DNA of 5,047 nt, from the NCBI GenBank assembly GCA_903915485.1, contig CAIWTC010000450.1, positions 1 to 5,047 on the forward strand, given 5' to 3'. Positions 1-5,047 of this stretch are shown piece after piece. The stretch's first letter is position 1. Every line of letters begins with the position of its first letter. Below the pieces are notes generated by a model. The model searched no databases. It saw only the letters and a list, made by a program, of their open reading frames with translations, and was not told the DNA's origin. The translations under genes were made by a program, and so were the position numbers. This DNA is from an uncultured Ignavibacteriales bacterium (GTDB lineage: Bacteria; Bacteroidota; Ignavibacteria; Ignavibacteriales; Ignavibacteriaceae).

Positions 1-2
1 GA

Positions 3-185
3 AGGTTCACTCACATCAAATGACACTGTAACCCTGGCATCCCTGGTAAATGCAGAAGGAGTATTTGCCAGCATTACCCCAAGAATCGGTGGATAAGTTG
101 ATTTTGGAGCTGTTGCGGGTAAAACAATTCGTGACGGTGCAAGCCATAAGTACGGCGTGGCAGGCATATCAGAATCAACAGCATA
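3..185 (-). other. Linker and start of a third beta-sandwich domain, cut by window edge
   Basis: After the linker DSDMPATPYLWLAP (near 176-135) come Pro/Ala-rich residues, then strands ILGVMLANTPSAF and ARVTVSFDVSEP, where the window ends. The Asp-x-x-Pro linker repeats the style of the boundary before domain 2 (DITAP), so a further FN3/Ig-like module probably continues beyond position 1. The frame stays open to the edge, with no stop codon. Only about 61 residues are visible, so the domain type is an inference. Confidence 0.35.
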
Positions 186-3100
186 TTTCAGGAAAACCGA
201 ACTCACAAGACCTGCTCCATTTGTTACTATTAATACTGCGGCATAACTGGAATCTCCGGTATCAAATCTATCAGTTGAAGTTTTTCTTGTCGGAAGCATA
301 TCAAGTCCGTATAAAGTAATACTGTCTATTTTACCAAATGATTCTTCATATACCTTTCTTCCATCACTCTCTATTGCCGAAACCGTGCTGTACTGAGTAA
401 GGTTAGGTTTCTTCAACATAGAAAGTCTATAGACTCTAATTTTTATAGACTGAATGTCCGATTCGGGATCGTTCGCAGCCCAATTAAGTTTTAGCCTGTC
501 CCTTTCCTTAACCACATTTCCCAAAAACTGAAAACTGTACTTTACTGAATTTGATAAAGTCATACTTGTAATTAAAGGGGCGGTTATATCCTTAGCTATT
601 TCTATGTTTGTCGTCGTAGCAGCGGCAGTATAATTGGTTCTACCAAAACCGGCTTTTCCGGTAAGAACGAATTCCTTAAACGATGTATACCCGCTTGCAG
701 ATCGTGCGCGAATCCAGAATTCTTTTGTAATATTAGATTCACCCATTCCTAAAGGCAGCTCTGTTAGGGTCAAAGATTTTGCTGTGCCGAGTGACACATA
801 TTTATCGTCACCATACTTGTCCTTAAAAGAATATTCTATGACCTTTGACGAATCTGCGACAGTCCAATTCAATATAAAACTTGTATGCGATATATTATTC
901 CCAACACTGATAGTTCCTATATTTATAACAGGAGGCTTCGTATTTGAGATTAAATCGGCTTTTCTTGTTTTCAAATCAGCTAATGTTATTCCCTGATCCC
1001 TGAGAGTAATGTCTGCCTGCTTATCTTTCCAGGATATTAAATTATCAACCATATCAAGATATGTTTCGTTCATCCCCCTGCGCTTGGTAAACAGTACTTC
1101 TATTTTACTTGTGTATCCAGACATACCATCGTAAAGATTCTTTTCCACTTCACTTTTCCGGTTTCTATATGTCTGCATAACCGAAATTGAGTCAAGAATT
1201 TTGTTAAGTGCACTTATAGGTGCATCGTACCACCCCTTTTTAATATCATCTGCACCGAGCTGCCATCTTGAATTATTCGCATTAATACCGTCATCGGAAC
1301 CATTTTTATTCCATATATCAGAATCATATTTTACCATCGTAAGACTGGCTGGGTTTTCTCCCGCAAGTGCACGGAGATATTTCCACCTTGTATACATATC
1401 CTTCTTTGTATAATTAACATTTATATTTTTATCTGTATTGTAAACAAGCATAATCCTAAGTACTCCACCTAGTTCAGTTTCATTAATTGGCGTACCTCCA
1501 TTGTAAAACAGGGGAATATAATTATGTGAAGAAATTATAGAATTATCATCTACCATTTTGCTCACACAAAGCACTTTGTCTTTATAAGCTGCCAGGTTGG
1601 CCTTTGCAGCTTCAGCAAATACCACATTTATGTTATTCAATATAGATGCATAATTAGAACCAAGATTTATGAAATCCGGATTATTCTTTAAGAATTGATC
1701 AAAGTCAGTGATTATCTTTTTAACATTATTAATTTGAGTAACCACTTTAGCTGTATAGCTATCTGCATTCCCCACATCAGCCGTAACATTTTTTATGTTT
1801 GATTTAGCAGCTTCATCATTAAACTTAAATATTTCGCTTGCCGGAGGCGGATCAAGCGAGTCTTTTTTTGCATATTTAATGAATGTGACTTCTGCAGCAG
1901 GATTAACCGGTTTAGTGAGCGTGTAAGGTGCAATATTTTGCAAATCGATAGACTGTAATTGACTAATTAATGCATCCAGTTTGGTTTCAGCCGCAGACTT
2001 CTTAGTTTTAAAAGTCGCAACCGCTGAGTTCATATTATCAATATAGGATCTTATTGGAGAAATGAATACTCTCGGTCCGTGTAAGTTAAACATGTATCTG
2101 AGGAAATAATCGTTCATTGTTTTTTTCATTGAATTTGCAGTACTGTTATTCCCCAACACAGTCACGGCATGGGAAATAAAAGAACCCCTCATGGGAATGT
2201 CAAAATAATTTATTAAGAATTGGTCATTCTTCCAATCATCACTCTGCTGATAATTATTAATATCATTAAACGATGTCAATAATTCGTAGGACCTAATAGC
2301 ATTTGTATATAAACTGTCAGTTATTGCTGCAACTTGAGCAGGTTGCAGAAGCAGGTTTTCAAATTTCTGCTGTACAATAGCGGCTTTTGCATCTGTTGCG
2401 GCGGAAAGCATATCCTGACTCATATTTTTTGCTCTATTCAAAAGTTTATCAACTTCAGAATCTCGTCCGAAACAAGCGTCTATACCGTCGGATTTAATTT
2501 TAACAGAAATATCACCGCTCCAACTTACAAAAAGCGCCTTCCCTTCAAAAGATGCAACACCTGCAAGAATGAATTCAGGCTTACCCATTAAAATACCCTC
2601 AAGGTTACCACTTACTGAAATGAGTCCGCCGAGAACATCAGCCTGCAGATATAATTGGAAATACGCCCCCCACTCAACATCCGGGATATACCATGCGGCT
2701 AAAGTCAATCCTCCTTTTATACTGACTATCCATACATCCATTGACCTATTAAGAGAAATCTTAGCAACAAATCCTTTGTTACCAACATAAAAATTACCAT
2801 TGCCGTTAGTCAAACCCTTTGCAAGATCAAAATTAATATCCCCTAAAATTCCCCAGTTTTTTTGACCATAAACATAGAACTCCAAACTTCCTTTACCTGC
2901 CAGAAGTCCGCCTCCCATATTGAAATTAACATTCAGGTATCCTTCTGCAAATACTTCTTTGAACTTGACTGTAATAGCAAATTCACCTTTAATGTTGTCC
3001 TTTTGATTAAGCATAACTGCATCACCTTCAAGCGATAACGCTTCATCAGTAACGGTAAGCAAAAGTTTTAAGTCAACCGTACCTTTAGCGCCGATTGACC

Positions 3101-5045
3101 CGCTTGCATATATCAAAATAGCCAATGAGGATGAAGGGCTTACCTTCAGAGATGCTTTGTTATCTTTACTGAACCCAAGTCCACTCTTTACCATGTCAAG
3201 GTCCGCTTGCGCAGGATTTATAAAGAATCCTCCTCCAAGTCCCGTTAATACAAGTGCCGGCGAAAGCCTTATCTCCAATCCCGACTTTACTGAAACAAAT
3301 ATCCCAAATGAAAACTTGCCTGCGGCATCCTCGCATATTTTACCACACGCAAACAGGGCTACATTATTAAACTTTCCGTTTGCGGCTAATATGACTTTAT
3401 ATCCACTGGGCGAGAGTTCTCTGTATAAAAAATCTGCCGAAAGCGACATTTTACCTGAAGCAAGTTCAAAGTATGCGTTCTTAACAACAAGCGTTGTTTT
3501 CTCAGCATCATTGCCGACCGCGGGTGTGGTATAAACAAGAAACTTTTCAATTCCACCTTCACCTAATCCTGAAACTGATATCGTCCCTCCAAACTCAACA
3601 TAACTTTTAACTGTAACCGAAACAGAATCAAGTTTTTCGGTTTGTTTATTTACTTCATCATTTTTCAACCAAATATTGGAGGGGGAATCACTGTATGCTA
3701 TTTTGGTGACTGAAATACTGAAAGCTTTCTGAACTTCCAAGGCCCCGCCTGTGATATTAGGGAAAGTAAAATCTCCTGTTGAAGCAACCGCAAAATCAGT
3801 AAAATCCAATTCACCTTTTACTGCTGCAAAATCAGCTTTTAGCTTTCCGCTAAATTTTAATCGATAATCATCCGTGCCAACTTTTTCGAATGCAGGGCCG
3901 GTGGTTACTTTCAGACTAACATTCCCAAGTTTTAAGGAATCCAGTCCTTCTTTTTGTATTTGGCTTCCCCATCCAAGCGTTCCATCCATATTTATGGTTA
4001 TTCCCGGAGCATAGGTAGTTGTGTTCGTATTTGATGAACCGGATGTGGTAGTGATTTGACCGTACCGGATGTATTTTTTTTCATCAATTGCACCGGCAGT
4101 TGTTTTCCTGTAAAACGCTGGAATTACGAGAACACTTACACTAGGGTTGCTGGGACTTGAAAAATCAGGGTTGACTGCCAAATAATCTAAAGATAAAATC
4201 CCGAATTTTACATCTTGAGTATATCTGGTTTTAGGTTCAAGCAGTGTAATGCTTCCGTTACCTTTAACGGTTCCATCGGTACCAACACTTATTGAAACTT
4301 TTTGCACTTTTCTGGATTTATCAATTTTTACAGGAAGTTTTACATCAAAATCTCCTCCAAAATAATATGCACCGTTTTCGTTGGCAACATTAATTTTTGT
4401 AAGCGCTAAATAGTCAGTATTACCCAAAATATTAATAGGTGTTGCCAAGGTAATTCCCCCTGTTCCTAAAGATACGCTGCCGTCAGTTCCTATTGTGAAA
4501 TTAGTGAAGCTAACATCCTTTTTCAGGAAATTAACTTTACCATCCAAAGTGAGTTTGAATACATCGTTTGCATAGGAAGGCACGATTTTAGTAAGTGTAA
4601 AATCCGAATTAAAAACCTTAAATGTTTGTGGAGTTGGTACAGATACTGCACTAACCGAAACTCCGGAACCGGTGATTTTCAGATTCTCAACGGTCATGCT
4701 CAAACTTTCCTTCACCTTAGGAGCACTTATTATTGCGGAAATATTAAGTTCAAAGTCTGTATCAACTGTTAAGCTAAGGAGATCTTTGTTTCCTATCTTA
4801 CTAAATTTAAGAGCAGAGACATTAATTGCATCCCCTGTAGGAGAACAAGTAAAATTCCACTTGTCATTGCTGTATGTAGAATTGAATTCAATTGGAGTTT
4901 GAACCGCCTGGTCATCTTTTATAAATTTAGATAAGAAGTTTCCATGGATTTGAAAACTTTTCGGACTCCCGAATTTCATATCAACTAAATCAATATTAAA
5001 TGTACCAAAAGTTCCAACTGCAACAGTCCTTACATATGTATTTCC
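3..5045 (-). CDS. Giant multidomain protein of unknown function, internal fragment (both ends outside window)
   Basis: An uninterrupted minus-strand frame of 1,681 codons covers the window, with neither start nor stop inside it. An open frame this long in AT-rich DNA cannot be chance, and the translation has coherent domain texture. In order it shows six beta-rich repeats (residues about 16-434 of the fragment), a Gly-rich strand region (about 435-857), a helical Asn/Lys-rich region (about 860-1368), and FN3/Ig-like domains (about 1369 to the end). There are only five Cys (CSP, CGKIC, ACF, LCV), no obvious transmembrane helix and no catalytic motif that I recognise. The composition fits an exported structural or adhesive protein, but the signal peptide and any C-terminal sorting domain would lie outside the window. 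The full protein is probably well over 2,000 residues. No frameshift or in-frame stop is seen, so it looks intact. I do not recognise the gene. Being coding is near certain; function is unknown. Confidence 0.95.
186..590 (-). other. FN3/Ig-like beta-sandwich domain 2
   Basis: About 135 residues opening with DITAPLITSM, a typical linker and A-strand start in tandem bacterial FN3/Ig-like modules. A strand-B tryptophan occurs in LKLNWAANDPESDI (Trp codon at 482-480); the 'W..nD.ES.I' pattern followed by strand C (IKIRVYRL) is frequent in bacterial FN3-like domains. It is longer than a canonical FN3 because of an insertion (LSMLKKPNLTQYSTVSAIESDG and nearby residues) between strands. The last strands read YAAVLIVTNGAGLVSS, giving the usual 'v.ntNgaGl.S' end. 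It stops at an Asp/Pro linker. FN3 versus generic Ig-like cannot be decided by eye. Confidence 0.55.
657..941 (-). other. Fibronectin type III-like domain 1
   Basis: About 95 residues, the usual FN3 size, starting at a proline-rich boundary (TKPPVINIG). It shows the strand-B tryptophan in FILNWTV (Trp codon at 866-864), a strand C in VIEYSF, a leucine-rich E-strand segment (SLTLTELPLG), and a strand F plus FG turn in FWIRARSASG (719-690) that matches the common FN3 pattern of aromatic-x-[VI]-R-A-x-[NS]-x-x-G. It ends near FVLTGKAG. In bacterial extracellular proteins such domains act as spacers or carbohydrate- or protein-binding modules. The exact role here cannot be told. It directly follows the helical region and is joined to the next beta-sandwich by about 22 residues rich in Ala and Thr. 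Confidence 0.6.
942..2466 (-). other. Long helical, coiled-coil-prone region
   Basis: About 508 residues where the texture changes sharply from Gly-rich strands to helix-forming sequence. At 2466-2240 there are heptad-like hydrophobic positions (DSEVDKLLNRAKNMSQDML, then AAIVQQKFENLLL and ITDSLYTNAI). A clear coiled-coil candidate lies at about 2052-1930, including KKSAAETKLDALISQLQSI. A short proline hinge (LDPPPASE, near 1860-1838) leads to another helical run to about 1565. Between about 1560 and 1200 the sequence looks more globular and Asn-rich (NYIPLFYNGGTPIN, MYTRWKYLRALAGENPAS). A last helical run at about 1200-945 includes SALNKILDSISVMQTYRN. No enzymatic motif is recognised. It may act as a stalk or spacer between the beta head and the FN3-like tail; this role is inferred. 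Confidence 0.5.
2475..3743 (-). other. Gly-rich beta-strand region with LTGLGGGFFINP motif; possible DUF6603-like domain
   Basis: About 423 residues dominated by alternating hydrophobic/polar strands and Gly turns, for example VEFGGTISVSGLGEGG, ASGSIGAKGTVDLKL, VNFNMGGGLLAGKGSLEF and LISVSGNLEGILMGK. The most distinctive segment, LSPALVLTGLGGGFFINP, is encoded at 3266-3213. It follows a strand reading FGIFVSVKSGLEIR and precedes an Asp-containing helix-like stretch (AQADLDMVKSG). From memory, DUF6603 proteins, large bacterial and fungal proteins of unknown function, have a comparable 'TGl.gGfg.N' segment, which makes distant kinship possible but unproven. The region also holds the CGKIC cysteine pair and several Trp-bearing strands (WGILGDINF, DVWIVSIKGG, AAWYIPDVEWGAYF). 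It sits between the repeat array and the helical region. A large beta-sheet or barrel-like scaffold is the likely fold; a membrane beta-barrel is less likely, because the strands are not clearly two-faced. Confidence 0.45.
3744..5000 (-). repeat. Array of about six degenerate beta-rich protein repeats (58-93 residues each)
   Basis: The translated units fall roughly at 5000-4812, 4811-4638, 4637-4443, 4442-4233, 4223-3945 and 3944-3744. Each has a first strand pair with alternating hydrophobics (FNSDFTLTKI in unit 3, GNTDYLALTKI in unit 4, LGNVSLKV in unit 6). A middle strand with a Gly/Asp turn follows (FKLTLDGKVNF, YYFGGDFDVKL, YRLKFSGKLKADF). The unit closes with a strand-turn-strand (FTIGTDGSVSLGTG, ISVGTDGTVKGNG, ITINMDGTLGWG, FAVASTGDFTF). 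Units 3 and 4 match best; units 1, 2 and 5 are more diverged, and unit 5 carries an insertion. The repeats are visible in the protein but not as DNA repeats, so they are old duplications. The alternating pattern fits a stacked beta-sheet or solenoid like those in AsmA-like or other long beta proteins. That fold is inferred. Unit borders are approximate, set by eye. Confidence 0.6.
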
Positions 5046-5047
5046 GA

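Noticed and set aside
50..319. Plus-strand ORF of 89 codons with a Leu-rich translation (MQKEYLPALP...)
   Set aside because: It is antisense to the continuous minus-strand frame across the FN3-like domain 2 and its linker. There is no ribosome binding site ahead of its ATG and no recognisable family. It is best explained as a shadow.
634..996. Plus-strand ORF of 120 codons
   Set aside because: It lies opposite FN3-like domain 1, whose minus-strand translation has clear domain hallmarks (NWTV, FWIRARSASG). The plus-strand product has no recognisable motif.
1201..2790. Other plus-strand ORFs (1201-1413, 2334-2591, 2569-2790)
   Set aside because: All are under 90 codons and antisense to the long frame, and none has a family signature. 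Two of them overlap each other in different frames, as chance ORFs do.
3157..3534. Plus-strand ORF of 125 codons, Pro/Ser-rich
   Set aside because: It is the longest plus-strand ORF, but it is opposite the motif-bearing Gly-rich region, and its Pro/Ser-rich composition is the expected antisense of Gly/Thr codons on the other strand.
4266..4490. Short DNA direct repeats from the GTDGSV and GTDGTV turns
   Set aside because: The similarity is at protein level only. The codons differ, so this is not a nucleotide repeat or mobile-element feature.
4672..4902. Plus-strand ORF of 76 codons with a hydrophobic start resembling a membrane segment
   Set aside because: Its hydrophobic stretch is the antisense of strand-rich, Ser/Glu/Lys-containing repeat sequence. 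There is no Shine-Dalgarno sequence, and the opposite frame is strongly coding.
1..5047. Stop-codon reassignment or programmed frameshift to explain the very long frame
   Set aside because: None is needed: the minus-strand frame has no in-frame TAA, TAG or TGA, and codon phase is constant from one edge to the other.

Overview
The window lies entirely inside one very large protein-coding gene on the minus strand. Reading the reverse complement with codons at + positions 5043-5045, 5040-5042 and so on down to 3-5 gives 1,681 consecutive sense codons. There is no in-frame TAA, TAG or TGA, and neither the start nor the stop codon is inside the window. All the plus-strand ORFs are short antisense shadows of this frame. 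I see no RNA gene, mobile element, CRISPR array, promoter or terminator, and there is no intergenic space.

Layout of the protein, N- to C-terminal (high to low coordinates). (1) About 5045-3744: an array of about six degenerate beta-rich repeats of roughly 58-93 residues, each ending in a turn such as GTDGSV, GTDGTV or NMDGTL. (2) About 3743-2475: a longer glycine-rich, strand-rich region with the conserved-looking segment LSPALVLTGLGGGFFINP. Its style recalls the large DUF6603-type proteins, but this is unproven. (3) About 2466-942: about 500 residues of mostly helical, Asn/Lys/Asp-rich sequence with coiled-coil-like stretches. (4) About 941-3: two fibronectin type III/Ig-like beta-sandwich domains and the start of a third, joined by Asp/Pro linkers. 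The gene continues beyond both edges.

The DNA is clearly AT-rich. The protein is rich in Asn, Lys, Ser, Thr and Gly, and has only five cysteines in 1,681 residues. Together with FN3-like domains using 'D..AP' linkers, this suggests a secreted or surface protein from a low-GC bacterium, perhaps of the Bacteroidota/Ignavibacteriota (FCB) type. That placement is an inference from composition and style only. No signal peptide, sorting domain or neighbouring gene is visible, so function and export route cannot be assigned.
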